The notes: a model not told the origin generated them from the letters alone. A DNA stretch of 57,343 nucleotides from Arthrobacter sp. UM1 (GCF_020483305.1 NZ_JACWAB010000010.1:1-57343), one strand, 5' to 3'. Numbered from the stretch's first letter, positions 25,039-33,512 are shown. Translations and numbers: made by a program.

Positions 25039-25692
25039 ATGGCCAAACTGTATTTCCGCTACGGCGCCATGAACTCCGGAAAGTCCACCGCGCTGCTGCA
25101 GGCCGCCTTCAACTACGAGGAGCGCGGGCAGCGCGTCTTCCTCGCCAAGCCCGGCATCGACTCGAAGGGCGCGGACGAGATCGTCTCCCGCCTCGGCGTC
25201 ACCCGCACGGTGGACGTGCTCATCGGCGCCGAGGACAGCGTCCGCAGCCTCTTCCACACCGCCAGCCGCGGCGAGGCCTCCCTCATCCCCGAAGTCCCCC
25301 TGGCCGAGGTCGCCTGCCTCCTCGTGGACGAGGCCCAGTTCCTCAGCCCGTCCCAGGTGGACGACCTCCTCCGCATCGCCGTGCTCGACGACGTTCCCGT
25401 CCTCGCCTACGGCATCCGCACCGACTTCCAGACCCGGGCCTTCCCCGGCGCAGGCCGCCTCCTGGAGATCGCCCACACCCTCGAAGAGCTCAAGACGATC
25501 TGCCGCTGCGGCCGCAAGGCCGTCTTCAACGGCCGCCGCATCGGGGAGTCCTTCATCTTCGACGGAGACCAGGTGGCCATCGACGGCGAGTCCGTCACCT
25601 ACGAATCGCTCTGCGCCGCCTGCTACCTCCGCGAGTCGGGCGGGACCCTCATCCCCGCCGCCGCCACCCGTCCGGACTCCACCGAACAGTGA
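25039..25692 (+). CDS. tdk: Thymidine kinase (type II)
   Basis: 217 residues. It phosphorylates thymidine (and deoxyuridine) with ATP in nucleotide salvage. Landmarks are the P-loop RYGAMNSGKSTALLQ (about 6-20), ACLLVDEAQFL (Walker B, about 94-104), the lasso-type substrate region YGIRTDFQTRAFPGA, and the structural zinc ligands in ICRCGRKA and CAAC. ATG 25039 is chosen over the ATG 9 nt earlier because the family begins at (M)AKLYFRYG; the GAGAAG stretch lies nearby. A structured leader region lies upstream. Confidence 0.94.
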   Translation: MAKLYFRYGAMNSGKSTALLQAAFNYEERGQRVFLAKPGIDSKGADEIVSRLGVTRTVDVLIGAEDSVRSLFHTASRGEASLIPEVPLAEVACLLVDEAQFLSPSQVDDLLRIAVLDDVPVLAYGIRTDFQTRAFPGAGRLLEIAHTLEELKTICRCGRKAVFNGRRIGESFIFDGDQVAIDGESVTYESLCAACYLRESGGTLIPAAATRPDSTEQ

Positions 25693-25779
25693 GGTCTCCT
25701 CTAGGCTGGACGGACAAGGACGAGCGCCCGCGCTGACGGGCCGAGGCCAGCGGACCACCGCACGAACGAAGGACTCACC

Positions 25780-26079
25780 ATGACGGACACCGCCCGCGCC
25801 AACACCGTGTACGACGCCAGGATCGAGAGCGCCGAGGGCCACCTCCTGCGCCGGGCCGGCGAGTGGATCGCGTCCGCCGCCGAGATGTTCTTCGGCGGGG
25901 ACGGCACGGACACGCGCCAAGCCGAGGTGGTCATCCGCCGCCGGTCCGACGACGAGGCCGTCTACCGCTTCGCCCCCGGCTCCTTCGAAGAGGCCGAGGC
26001 GGAGTGCGACGACATCGAGCGCTCCCTCGCCTCGATGTCCGCCGCCGAGTTCGAGGACGCCTACCTCAAGCGCTCCTGA
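25780..26079 (+). CDS. Hypothetical 99-residue protein
   Basis: Not recognised. It is acidic and apparently cytosolic, with a helical start (EGHLLRRAGEWIASAAEMFF), a strand-like middle (RQAEVVIRRRSDDEAVYRF) and a C-terminal helical Glu/Asp-rich part. ATG 25780 has GAAGGA 7-8 nt upstream. The 3' end overlaps the convergent cyclodeaminase-family gene by 19 bp. It follows tdk by 87 bp on the same strand; a TAGGCT at 25702 may be its own -10 box. Confidence 0.7.
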   Translation: MTDTARANTVYDARIESAEGHLLRRAGEWIASAAEMFFGGDGTDTRQAEVVIRRRSDDEAVYRFAPGSFEEAEAECDDIERSLASMSAAEFEDAYLKRS

Positions 26080-27224
26080 TCCTGGACGCCCGCCGCGAGC
26101 AGCTGCTCGGACCCCGACCCCTGGGCGCCGGACTCCCGGGCCCGCGCCACGTGGCCTCCGCCGCCGGCGCCCGGGGCCTGAACGGCGCTTGAGCCGCCCG
26201 CGGCCCCGCGCCCGGACGCGGAGCAGGCCCACGCCTCGACCGCGAGCGCGAGGTCCTGCCACGGCATGCCCGTGGTCTTGAAGACGCCCGGACGGGTGAA
26301 ATCCCGCCGTTCGAAGAGGGTCATCTCCGCGAGCGTCACGAGCGAGTACTGGCTCAGGATGGCGTCCGAGGCCAGGGCCTGGACGATCTCGCCGGCCTCC
26401 GCCGTCGCCGTCGTGCGGGACTCCACGAGAACCTCGGCGCGGGAGAGGAGGGCGTCGTCGAGCTCGCGGGAATGCGGGTCGTGGGAGCCGACGGCCACCA
26501 CGACGGCCGTGTCCGGCACCCACTCGCCGGAGAAGACCGGCTCGCTCGAGGACGTGCACGTCAGGATGAGGTCGGCGTGCTCCACGGCGGGGCGGCACCC
26601 CTCCCCCTCCGTGGAGAGCGCCGCGGACTCCACCCCGAGCTCGGAGGTGATCCGCGCGGCGAGGGCCTCCGCCTTCGCCGAGGAGCGGCCGGCCACGTCG
26701 AGACGCTCCAGCGGCAGGACCGCCGCGAAGGTGCGGGCGTGCTCCCACGCCTGGACGCCCGTGCCGAAGACGAGCGCCCGCAGGGGCAGGCCCTCCCGGG
26801 ACGGGTCGAGGAGCATCTGCGCTCCGAGCAGGGAGACGGCGGGCGTGCGGACCGCGGTGAGCGAGGCGCCCTCGACGAGGGCGAGCGGACGCTGGTCCTC
26901 CCCGCCGAAGAGCTGGCACACGCCCTGGATGACGGGCAGGCCCGCCTGGGCGTTGCGGGGCGTCAGCGTGAGGAGTTTGACGCCCGTGAACACGCCGCGG
27001 CCGGCCACCTCGAGGGTGGAGGGCATCTGCAGGAGGGTGCCGCCGGCGGTCTCGAGGCGGGTGCGCTCGCCGTCCCGCTCCGGGTTGAACCCCGAGTCGA
27101 GGACCGCGCGCAGGCATTCGACCGCGCGTTCGGGCGGCAGGGACCGCATGACTTCGTCCGCCCCGATCCAGCGGGGCCCGGTGCAGGTGTCAGCAGGCTT
27201 CGGCATGCCGCGCCTCGGACGCAT
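26061..27224 (-). CDS. Ornithine cyclodeaminase/mu-crystallin family protein
   Basis: 387 residues. Family features are FTGVKLLTLTPRNAQAGLP (lysine and arginine of the substrate site), LTAVRTPAVSLLGAQ, the NAD(P)-binding motif ALVFGTGVQAWEH, LDVAGRSSAKAEAL, and SEPVFSGEWVPDTAVVVAVGSHDPHSRELD. Members convert ornithine to proline and ammonia, or reduce imines. The usual GQAAEDLALA-type end is represented by MPWQDLALAVEAW, after which about 44 Gly/Ala/Gln-rich residues form an unusual tail that runs into the neighbouring convergent gene. ATG 27224 is set by a near-perfect AGGAAGGAGG 5 nt upstream. The exact substrate is unknown. Confidence 0.85.
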   Translation of the reverse strand: MRPRRGMPKPADTCTGPRWIGADEVMRSLPPERAVECLRAVLDSGFNPERDGERTRLETAGGTLLQMPSTLEVAGRGVFTGVKLLTLTPRNAQAGLPVIQGVCQLFGGEDQRPLALVEGASLTAVRTPAVSLLGAQMLLDPSREGLPLRALVFGTGVQAWEHARTFAAVLPLERLDVAGRSSAKAEALAARITSELGVESAALSTEGEGCRPAVEHADLILTCTSSSEPVFSGEWVPDTAVVVAVGSHDPHSRELDDALLSRAEVLVESRTTATAEAGEIVQALASDAILSQYSLVTLAEMTLFERRDFTRPGVFKTTGMPWQDLALAVEAWACSASGRGAAGGSSAVQAPGAGGGGHVARARESGAQGSGSEQLLAAGVQDQERLR

Positions 27225-27364
27225 CGCGGCCTCCTTCCTCACGTCTAGCCGGAAGTCTACCGGCTGGTACATGACGCCGCCTGGCCGAGGAGGGCGTAGT
27301 CTCACAGGCGGAGCACAGTCTTCCCACAGCGCCCCGTCGGGACGGCCTCGGAACACTAGGAGTC

Positions 27365-28102
27365 ATGAGCACACGGTTCTCCCCTTCACAGCTGCCCCGT
27401 CTCGAGCACCCGGACGGCACCCCGGTCCGCGCCCTCGTGGCGGACGACGAGCCCAACCTCACCGAGCTCCTCTCGATGGGCCTCTCGATGCAGGGCTGGA
27501 CGGTCCACACGGCTGCCGACGGGAACGAGGCGGTGCGCGTGGCCCGCGAGCTCCGCCCGGACATCGCCGTGCTCGACTGGATGATGCCCGGCCTCTCCGG
27601 GATCGAGGCGCTCCAGCGCATCCGCTCGTTCGCGCCGGACATGCCCGCCCTCTTCCTCACCGCCAAGGACGCCCTCGAGGACCGCATCGAGGGCCTCGCC
27701 TCCGGCGGCGACGACTACGTGACCAAGCCGTTCTCCCTCGAGGAGGTCGTCCTCCGCGCCCACCGGATCGTCCAGCGCTCGGGCGTGGCGGCGGCCGACG
27801 ACGCCCAGCTGGTCGTGGGAGACCTCCGCATGGACCTCGACTCCCGCGAGGTGGCCCGCGGGGGCGACGACGTCCAGCTCACCGCCACCGAGTTCGACCT
27901 CCTGCGCTACCTCATGGAGAACCCGCGCCGGGTGCTCTCCAAGACGCAGATCCTCGACGCGGTCTGGAACTACGACTTCGGCGGGCAGGTCAACATCGTG
28001 GAGCTCTACATCAGCTACCTCCGCAAGAAGATCGACGCCGGGCGCGAGTCCATGATCCACACCGTGCGCGGCGCGGGGTACGTGCTCAAGCCGGCCACGT
28101 GA
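27365..28102 (+). CDS. OmpR-family response regulator
   Basis: 245 residues. The receiver domain (about 22-135) has acidic residues DDE near its start, the phospho-acceptor Asp in AVLDWMMPGLSG, the conserved Thr/Ser in ALFLTAKDA and Lys in YVTKPFSLEE. The winged-helix DNA-binding domain (about 150-243) has VQLTATEFDLLRYLMENP and VDIYISYLRKKID-type sequence (here VNIVELYISYLRKKID) ending HTVRGAGYVLKP. The stop overlaps the GTG of the histidine kinase (GTGA), so both are made together. ATG 27365 lies just after CTAGGAG; either a short-spaced ribosome site or a near-leaderless start. Target genes are not known. Confidence 0.93.
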   Translation: MSTRFSPSQLPRLEHPDGTPVRALVADDEPNLTELLSMGLSMQGWTVHTAADGNEAVRVARELRPDIAVLDWMMPGLSGIEALQRIRSFAPDMPALFLTAKDALEDRIEGLASGGDDYVTKPFSLEEVVLRAHRIVQRSGVAAADDAQLVVGDLRMDLDSREVARGGDDVQLTATEFDLLRYLMENPRRVLSKTQILDAVWNYDFGGQVNIVELYISYLRKKIDAGRESMIHTVRGAGYVLKPAT

Positions 28103-29538
28103 GCCGTCCCCTGACCCTGCGGGCCAAGCTCACGCTCGCCGTCGCCGCCCTCCTCGCGGCGGTGACGCTGGCGCTGGGGTTCTTCACCCACGCCCTCATG
28201 AGCCGCACGTTCCTCCGCCAGACGGACGAGCAGCTCCAGCAGGCGGTCTCCCGCGCCGAGCACTACCGCGGGACCGCCTCGGCGGCGCGCGCGACGACGC
28301 CGCCCGATCCCCTCGACGCCCCCGGCCAGGGCCCCGGCGCCCTCAACGCCCTCGTCCACGGCTCGGACGTCCGCTCGGCCCACGTCCTGGACCGCAGGAC
28401 GGGCGAGCGGACCTCCCTCACCGCCGAGGACCGGGAGGTCCTCCAGGAAGTCAAGGCGGGGCGCCCTCCGGAGACCGTCCGCCTCGCCGCCGGAGAGTAC
28501 CGGGTGCGGGCCGTGGACCTCGGCTCGGGGCAGACGCTCGTGACGGGTCTCCCCCTCTCGGCGGCGGAGGACGCGCTGGACAGCCTGTCCCTCATCGTCG
28601 TCGGCGTGGGCGCCACCGCGGCGGGCGCCGCCGCCCTCGTCGGCATGCTCGTCATCCGCCGGGAGCTCGCGCCGCTGGAGCGGGTCGCGGGCGTGGCCGG
28701 GGAGGCCTCGCGCCTGCCGCTCGAGGCGGGCGAGGTGCGGCTCGCCGCCCGCGTCGCGGACCGGGACGCCCGGCCGGGCACCGAGGTGGGCGAGGTGGGC
28801 CACGCGCTCAACCAGCTCCTCGACTCGGTGGAGGGGGCCCTCGAGGCCCGCCAGGCGAGCGAGACCAAGGTCCGGCGCTTCGTGGCGGACGCGAGCCACG
28901 AGCTGCGCAACCCGCTCGCGGCGATCCGCGGCTACTCGGACCTCCTCGGCGCCACCGAGCACTTCTCCGAGGACGGGCTGCGCTCGCTCGGCCGCCTCCA
29001 GGCGCAGTCCCAGCGCATGGGCGGGCTCGTGGAGGACCTCCTGCTGCTCGCCCGCCTGGACGAGGGCCGGACGCCGACGATGGCGGACGTGGACCTCACC
29101 CGGCTCGTCCTCGAGACGGCCAACGACTTCCGCGTCTCCGCCCCAGACCACGAGTGGCGGCTCGAGCTCGGGGACGAGCCCGTCAGCGTGCGCGGCGACG
29201 AGCGCCAGCTCCACCAGGTCCTCACGAACCTGCTCTCGAACGCCCGCAAGCACACCGACGCGGGCACGCGAATCACCGCCGGCGCCCGCCTCTCCGGGGA
29301 CGGACGCTGGGCCCTGCTCTCCGTGGAGGACAACGGGCAGGGGATCGCCCCGGAGCTCCAGTCCCGCGTCTTCGAGCGGTTCGCCCGCGCCGACGCCGCC
29401 CGCTCCGGCTCGGACGGCACCACGGGCCTCGGCCTCTCGATCGTCCAGGCGATCGCGCGGGCGCACGGGGGCGGGGTGCGCGTGGAGTCCGCCCCGGGCC
29501 GCACCCTGTTCGAGGTGCGCCTGCCCGTCCGCAGCTGA
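28099..29538 (+). CDS. Membrane-bound sensor histidine kinase
   Basis: 479 residues. TM1 (LTLAVAALLAAVTLALGFF), an extracytoplasmic sensor region (about 40-160) and TM2 (LSLIVVGVGATAAGAAALVG) are followed by a HAMP domain. The dimerisation/phospho-acceptor helix has His in DASHELRNPLAAIRGYSDLL. The ATPase domain shows N box LLSNARKHTDAG, G1 VEDNGQGI and G2 TTGLGLSIVQAIARAHGG. GTG 28099 overlaps the response-regulator stop by 4 bp, so they form a cognate pair. The signal is unknown; the sensor region has no recognised domain. Only one base separates its stop from the convergent lipid kinase gene. Confidence 0.93.
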   Translation: MSRPLTLRAKLTLAVAALLAAVTLALGFFTHALMSRTFLRQTDEQLQQAVSRAEHYRGTASAARATTPPDPLDAPGQGPGALNALVHGSDVRSAHVLDRRTGERTSLTAEDREVLQEVKAGRPPETVRLAAGEYRVRAVDLGSGQTLVTGLPLSAAEDALDSLSLIVVGVGATAAGAAALVGMLVIRRELAPLERVAGVAGEASRLPLEAGEVRLAARVADRDARPGTEVGEVGHALNQLLDSVEGALEARQASETKVRRFVADASHELRNPLAAIRGYSDLLGATEHFSEDGLRSLGRLQAQSQRMGGLVEDLLLLARLDEGRTPTMADVDLTRLVLETANDFRVSAPDHEWRLELGDEPVSVRGDERQLHQVLTNLLSNARKHTDAGTRITAGARLSGDGRWALLSVEDNGQGIAPELQSRVFERFARADAARSGSDGTTGLGLSIVQAIARAHGGGVRVESAPGRTLFEVRLPVRS

Positions 29539-29539
29539 G

Positions 29540-30511
29540 TCAGGCGCCCCCGAAGAGCCGCGAGCGCCGCGGCGCGAGCGTGCGCACGGTCCCTCCGCGC
29601 GCCTCGAACTCGGCGGGCAGGGGGCCGACGGCGTCTCCGTCCGCATAGACCACGAGCGGCTCGTCCGCGCTGACCCGGGCCCGGGCGGAGCGCGCGAACT
29701 CGAGGCGGCTCGCGCCGCGGACCAGCCCCGTCATGGAGCGCACGAACGTCTCCGCCACGCGCAGGGGCGAGCCGTCCCTCTGGAAGGCGAGGTCGAGCAG
29801 GCCGTCGTCGGCCCTCGCGTCCGGGCCCAGCACGAGCCCGCCGCCGCAGCTTCCGGCCGCCGAGACGGTCACGAACCACCCGTGCTCGCTCCAGCGCTCC
29901 CGCCAGCGGACCGTCCCCGCCGCGCCCTCCGGCGAGCCGAGCTCCACGCGGAACCGCGTTCCCCGGTAGGAGACGAGCGTCTGCGCGCCGGCCGCGAGAT
30001 AGGTGAGCGTGCCGAGATTCCGAGGGGAGCGGTTGGCCCGCTCGTTGGCATGGGAGTCGAACCCGATGTTCGCGGTGCAGAGGAAGGGCGCGCTCGTACC
30101 GTCCGCGCACGTCACGCGGCCGAGGTCCATGGCCCGCTCCTCGAGGTCCGGCAGGCTGCGGGCGGCGGCCACGGGGCTGCGCGGCAGGCCCAGTCGGGCG
30201 CAGAGGTCGTTGCCTCGGCCTCCGGGCAGCGGGAGGAAGCGGGCGCCCGCCCGGGAGACCGCCTCGGCCACGGGGGCCTGGAGGCCGTCCCCGCCCAGGG
30301 CGGCGACGAGCGCCTCGGGAGCGGCTGCGCCTGCGGCGGCCCGGGCGTCGTCGAGATCCGTGGTGAAGCGCGTGGTGACGGAGCAGCCGACAGCGGTGAG
30401 CGCCTCGGCCACGGCGGGCGCGAGGCGCAGGGAGCGCCCGCGGCCCGCGGAGGGGTTGACGAGGAGGAGGACGGCCGCCCGGCCGCCGCTGCCGAACGGC
30501 GAGCCGCTCAC
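29540..30511 (-). CDS. Diacylglycerol/sphingosine-kinase-family lipid kinase
   Basis: 323 residues. The DAGK catalytic domain has LLLVNPSAGRGRS at the N-terminus, the nucleotide-site GGDG loop (ALGGDGLQAPVAEAV) and PLPGGRGNDLCARLGL. The usual Thr after GGDG is Leu, as also seen in some actinobacterial members. The C-terminal beta domain includes CTANIGFDSHANERAN and GGGLVLGPDARADDGLLD. It would phosphorylate a lipid alcohol at the membrane face. GTG 30511 overlaps the TGA of the MarR gene by 4 bp, so it is the last gene of the flavin-oxidoreductase operon, an odd functional combination. It is convergent with the histidine kinase at a distance of 1 bp. Confidence 0.87.
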   Translation of the reverse strand: MSGSPFGSGGRAAVLLLVNPSAGRGRSLRLAPAVAEALTAVGCSVTTRFTTDLDDARAAAGAAAPEALVAALGGDGLQAPVAEAVSRAGARFLPLPGGRGNDLCARLGLPRSPVAAARSLPDLEERAMDLGRVTCADGTSAPFLCTANIGFDSHANERANRSPRNLGTLTYLAAGAQTLVSYRGTRFRVELGSPEGAAGTVRWRERWSEHGWFVTVSAAGSCGGGLVLGPDARADDGLLDLAFQRDGSPLRVAETFVRSMTGLVRGASRLEFARSARARVSADEPLVVYADGDAVGPLPAEFEARGGTVRTLAPRRSRLFGGA

Positions 30512-30990
30512 ACGGAGGCGATCCGGCCGAAGACCCGCTCGATCACCTCGAGCTCGCGGGGCCGGATATGGCTGAAGAACAGGCGGTCCACGTCCTTGCG
30601 GTGGGTGGCCCGGGCGCGGTCGAAGACGTCGCGGCCGAGGTCCGTGAGGACCACCTCCTGCATGCGCTTGTCCTGGACGGACTGCACCTGCTCCACGAAT
30701 CCGCGGGTGCTGAGCGAGCGGATGGCGTACGTGAGCCGGCTCGGGATGAAGACGAGGCGCTCGGCGAGGTCCCGCATGCAGAGCCGCTGGGGCGACTCGC
30801 GGAGCAGGAGCATGATGTTGTAGTCCGCGAGCGAGATGTCGTGGACGGACCTCAGGGAGCGCTCGAGCGCATCCTTGAGCATCTGCGAGCCCTCGAAGTA
30901 GGAGCGGAAGACGCGCGCCTTGGTGGCGGCGCCTGCCGACGTGGAGGGCGCCTTGCGGCCCGGCGAGCCGGAGCCTGCGGGGACAGACAT
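30508..30990 (-). CDS. MarR-family transcriptional regulator
   Basis: 160 residues with the MarR winged-helix core: ISLADYNIMLLLRESPQ, CMRDLAERLVFIPSRLTYAIRSL (recognition helix), the wing VQSVQDKRMQEVVLTDLGRDV and C-terminal dimer helices. There is a single cysteine (QRLCMRDLA) near the start of the DNA-binding domain, a position where some MarR redox sensors place a sensory Cys (inference). ATG 30990 starts just after the FMN reductase stop. Gene order LLM monooxygenase, FMN reductase, marR suggests it controls its own operon, perhaps through the TTCAA-AC-TTGAA dyad at 32840. Confidence 0.88.
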   Translation of the reverse strand: MSVPAGSGSPGRKAPSTSAGAATKARVFRSYFEGSQMLKDALERSLRSVHDISLADYNIMLLLRESPQRLCMRDLAERLVFIPSRLTYAIRSLSTRGFVEQVQSVQDKRMQEVVLTDLGRDVFDRARATHRKDVDRLFFSHIRPRELEVIERVFGRIASV

Positions 30991-30991
30991 A

Positions 30992-31672
30992 TCAGGGATC
31001 CTTCCTGAGCGAGGACATCATCTCGTCGAAGCTCGGGACGTCCGCGAACGGGTCGACAGCCTCGGTTCTGCGGACGGAGTTGCGGCCGCGGCCGTCTTCG
31101 GCGGCCTTCTGCTCGGCCTGGCCGAAGCCGGGGCCGCGGGTCAGCTGGCCCACGAGCTCCGCGGCGGCCGCCTCCACCCGGCGGTCCAGGCCGGCCTCCC
31201 CCCAGTCCTCGCTCGCGGCGAAGACGGCGGTGGGCAGCACGAGCGCCTTGAGGTAGCTGAAGAGGGGGCGCAGGTGCAGCTCCACCATGAGGGAGTGGCG
31301 CACGGAGCCGCCCGTGGCGGCGAGGAGCGTGGGCACGCCGGCGATCGCGCTGTCCACCGTGAGGTCCCAGAAGCTCTTGAACAGCCCCGAGTAGCTCGCC
31401 TTGTAGGTGGGGCTCGCGACGACGAGCGCGTCCGCCGTCGAGAGGGACTCGATGGCGTCCTTGAGGCCGTCCGCGGCGAACCCCGTGATCTGGCCCTCGC
31501 CGAGCTCGCGGGCGAAGTCCCGCAGGTCGATGCTCTTCACCGCGAGGTCCACGCCGAGCTCGGAGGCGCGGCGCTGGGCCGCCCCGCAGATCTGGTCCAC
31601 GAGCCTCTTGGTGGAGGACTCCGAGCTGAGCCCTCCGTTGACGGTGACCAGGGTGGCCGAGTCAGCTGCCAT
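30992..31672 (-). CDS. NADPH-dependent FMN reductase
   Basis: 226 residues with the flavodoxin-like fold of FMN reductases that supply FMNH2 to two-component monooxygenases: TLVTVNGGLSSESSTKRLVDQI (phosphate loop), LVVASPTYKASYSGLFKSFWDL (flavin-contacting loop) and AATGGSVRHSLMVELHLRPLF. The last 45 residues are hydrophilic and less typical. ATG 31672 has AGGTGAGG upstream and overlaps the 3' end of the LLM monooxygenase gene by 11 bp, so the two are translated together and very likely act as reductase and oxygenase. Confidence 0.9.
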   Translation of the reverse strand: MAADSATLVTVNGGLSSESSTKRLVDQICGAAQRRASELGVDLAVKSIDLRDFARELGEGQITGFAADGLKDAIESLSTADALVVASPTYKASYSGLFKSFWDLTVDSAIAGVPTLLAATGGSVRHSLMVELHLRPLFSYLKALVLPTAVFAASEDWGEAGLDRRVEAAAAELVGQLTRGPGFGQAEQKAAEDGRGRNSVRRTEAVDPFADVPSFDEMMSSLRKDP

Positions 31673-32819
31673 TCGCCTCACCTTCTCCTCCGCTTGTCTG
31701 ACGGATCTGCATCCGGTCCGGCGTGGCGGGGACGTTCGCCGGCCGGCCCTTGGCGAACTCCTCGCGCAGGACAGGCACAACTTTAGTTCCGAGGAGCTCG
31801 ACCTGCCGCATGACTTCAGCATGCGGAAGGCCCGCGTGGTCCACGAGGAACAGCTGGCGCTGGTAGTCCCCGACGTAGTCCCGGAATCCGAGGGTCCGCT
31901 CGATGACCTCGTCCGGCGTTCCGACGGTGAGCGGGGTCTGGGCGGAGAAGTCCTCGAGACTCGGTCCCCCGCCGTACACCGGCGCGCGGTCGAAGTAGGG
32001 GCGGAAGGCGTTGACAGCCTTCTGCTTGGTCTCCGCCATGAAGACCTGGCCGCCGAGGCCCACGATCGCCTCGCTCGCGCTGCCGTGGCCGTAGTGCTCG
32101 AACCGCTTCCGGTAGAACTCCACCATCTGCCGGGTGTGCTCCGCGGGCCAGAAGATGTGGTTGTGGAAGAAGCCGTCCCCGTAGTACGCGGCCTGCTCGG
32201 CGATCTGCGGGGTGCGGATGGAGCCGTGCCAGACGAACGGCGGGCGGCCGTCAAGCGGCCGCGGCGTGGCCGTGAAGCCCTGGAGCGGGGTGCGGAACTG
32301 CCCCTCCCAGTCGACGACGTCCTCCGTCCACAGCCGGCGCAGCAGGGCGTAGTTCTCCAGGGCGAGCTCGACCCCGCGGCGGATGTCCTTGCCGAACCAG
32401 GGGTACACCGGGCCCGTGTTGCCGCGGCCCAGCATGAGGTCCATGCGGCCGTCCACGAGGTGCTGGAGCGTGGAGTAGTCCTCGGCGATGCGGACCGGGT
32501 CCGTCGTCGTGATGAGGGTCGTGGAGGTGGAGAGCTTGATCCGCTGCGTCTGGGCGCCGATGTAGGCGAGCGTCGTCGTCGGCGCCGAGGGGATGAACGG
32601 CGGGTTGTGGTGCTGGCCGGTGGCGAAGACGTCCAGCCCCACCTCGTCGGCGAGCTTGGCTGTCTCCACCGTGTTCTTGATGCGCTCGTGCTCCGAGACG
32701 GTGCGGCCGGAGACCGGATCCCGCGTGACGTCCCCGACCGTGAAGATGCCGAACTCCATGCCGCTCGGGTTCGCGGCGGGCTGCGGGGTCCTCGGGGATG
32801 CCTCGTGCTGCTGGGACAT
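31662..32819 (-). CDS. LLM-class flavin-dependent oxidoreductase (luciferase-like)
   Basis: 385 residues with the TIM-barrel luciferase-like fold: MEFGIFTVGDV at strand 1, DVFATGQHHNPPFIPSAPTT, STTLITTTDPVRIAEDYSTLQHL, GRMDLMLGRGN and PPFVWHGSIRTPQIAEQAA. Such enzymes use reduced flavin and O2 to oxidise small substrates; the substrate is not predictable. ATG 32819 has AGGAG 8-9 nt upstream. It is first in the operon with FMN reductase, MarR and lipid kinase. The AT-rich dyad at 32840 lies 20 bp before the start, an obvious place for repression. Confidence 0.9.
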   Translation of the reverse strand: MSQQHEASPRTPQPAANPSGMEFGIFTVGDVTRDPVSGRTVSEHERIKNTVETAKLADEVGLDVFATGQHHNPPFIPSAPTTTLAYIGAQTQRIKLSTSTTLITTTDPVRIAEDYSTLQHLVDGRMDLMLGRGNTGPVYPWFGKDIRRGVELALENYALLRRLWTEDVVDWEGQFRTPLQGFTATPRPLDGRPPFVWHGSIRTPQIAEQAAYYGDGFFHNHIFWPAEHTRQMVEFYRKRFEHYGHGSASEAIVGLGGQVFMAETKQKAVNAFRPYFDRAPVYGGGPSLEDFSAQTPLTVGTPDEVIERTLGFRDYVGDYQRQLFLVDHAGLPHAEVMRQVELLGTKVVPVLREEFAKGRPANVPATPDRMQIRQTSGGEGEANGS

Positions 32820-32839
32820 GGCGTGCTCCTGTCGTTTAT

Positions 32840-32851
32840 TTCAAACTTGAA
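32840..32851. promoter_or_regulatory. Candidate MarR operator TTCAA-AC-TTGAA
   Basis: A perfect 5-bp dyad with a 2-bp centre lies 21 bp upstream of the LLM oxidoreductase start, overlapping the likely transcription start. It is AT-rich in a GC-rich setting. The operon encodes a MarR protein. Related TATTTGAAACA and TATTTGGAACC words recur at about 32970 and 33058 in the same 292-bp gap, which otherwise shows no gene. Confidence 0.5.
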
Positions 32852-33111
32852 CTACTCCGACCAACGCCGACGACGCCGCTCCTATTCCCCCGCCCCGAAC
32901 GCCCCGGGGACGGGGCCCGGGGAGGGGTGCGGGTCTTTCACTACTGAACGGTAACGAAAACTCTGAGTATTTGAAACAGCATGAGAGAGACGCACATCTC
33001 ACTCAGAACCTTTCACGCAAAGTCACAAGGTGTCGTAAGGTTGACTCACGTTCCATGTATTTGGAACCCTGAACTATCCCCGCACTCGACTTCTATGAAG
33101 GAGAAAAAACC

Positions 33112-33375
33112 ATGAGCATCATCGCGTGGATCATCGTCGGCATCATCGCTGGCGCTCTCGCCAAGCTCATCATGCCCGGCAAGCAGGGCGGCGGCATCCT
33201 CCTGACGATGCTGCTCGGCATCGTCGGCGCGCTCGTCGGCGGCTTCATCGGCAACGCCATCTTCGGCCTGCAGCTGTCCGGAATCGACTTCAAGACGATC
33301 GCCGTCGCCACCGTCGGCGCGCTCATCGTCGCCTTCATCTGGGGCGCCATCCAGCGCAGCCGCGCTCGCCACTAG
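33112..33375 (+). CDS. GlsB/YeaQ/YmgE-family membrane protein
   Basis: 87 residues with three hydrophobic segments separated by glycine-rich turns: IIAWIIVGIIAGALAKLIMPG, ILLTMLLGIVGALVGGFIG and TIAVATVGALIVAFIWGAI. This is the full pattern of the transglycosylase-associated/GlsB stress family, small inner-membrane proteins often induced by envelope or general stress. ATG 33112 has GAAGGAG 8-9 nt upstream. A TTTCAC...TAAGGT pair (33011-33041, 19-bp spacer) is a possible promoter. A strong hairpin follows at 33435. Confidence 0.9.
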   Translation: MSIIAWIIVGIIAGALAKLIMPGKQGGGILLTMLLGIVGALVGGFIGNAIFGLQLSGIDFKTIAVATVGALIVAFIWGAIQRSRARH

Positions 33376-33434
33376 TCTGTGCGAGCCGCTCGCGGCAGCC
33401 CTCCCCCGGGGGCTGACCCGCGGCGCCTGAACAC

Positions 33435-33468
33435 CTCGAGGCCCGGACCGCACGGTCCGGGCCTCGAG
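33435..33468 (+). terminator. Hairpin after the GlsB-like gene
   Basis: Perfect 16-bp arms (33435-33450 / 33453-33468) around CA lie 60 bp after the stop codon and directly before the csoR promoter. There is no T-tract, as in many actinobacterial terminators. It would insulate csoR from the upstream transcript. Confidence 0.65.
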
Positions 33469-33483
33469 TGCGTCCGGGGACAG

Positions 33484-33512
33484 TGGACACATACCCCCTG
33501 AGGGTATATGGT
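33484..33512 (+). promoter_or_regulatory. csoR promoter with embedded CsoR operator
   Basis: TGGACA (33484-33489), a 17-bp spacer and TATGGT (33507-33512) form a good -35/-10 pair. The spacer holds the dyad ATACCC-N5-GGGTAT (33491-33507), the GC-rich form of operator typical of CsoR copper repressors. Bound CsoR would block RNA polymerase directly. The predicted start near 33519-33520 coincides with GTG 33520. Confidence 0.75.

Noticed and set aside
33508-33510. ATG 33508 as the csoR start
   Set aside because: It falls within the -10 hexamer of the only good promoter; GTG 33520 at the predicted transcript start is preferred.
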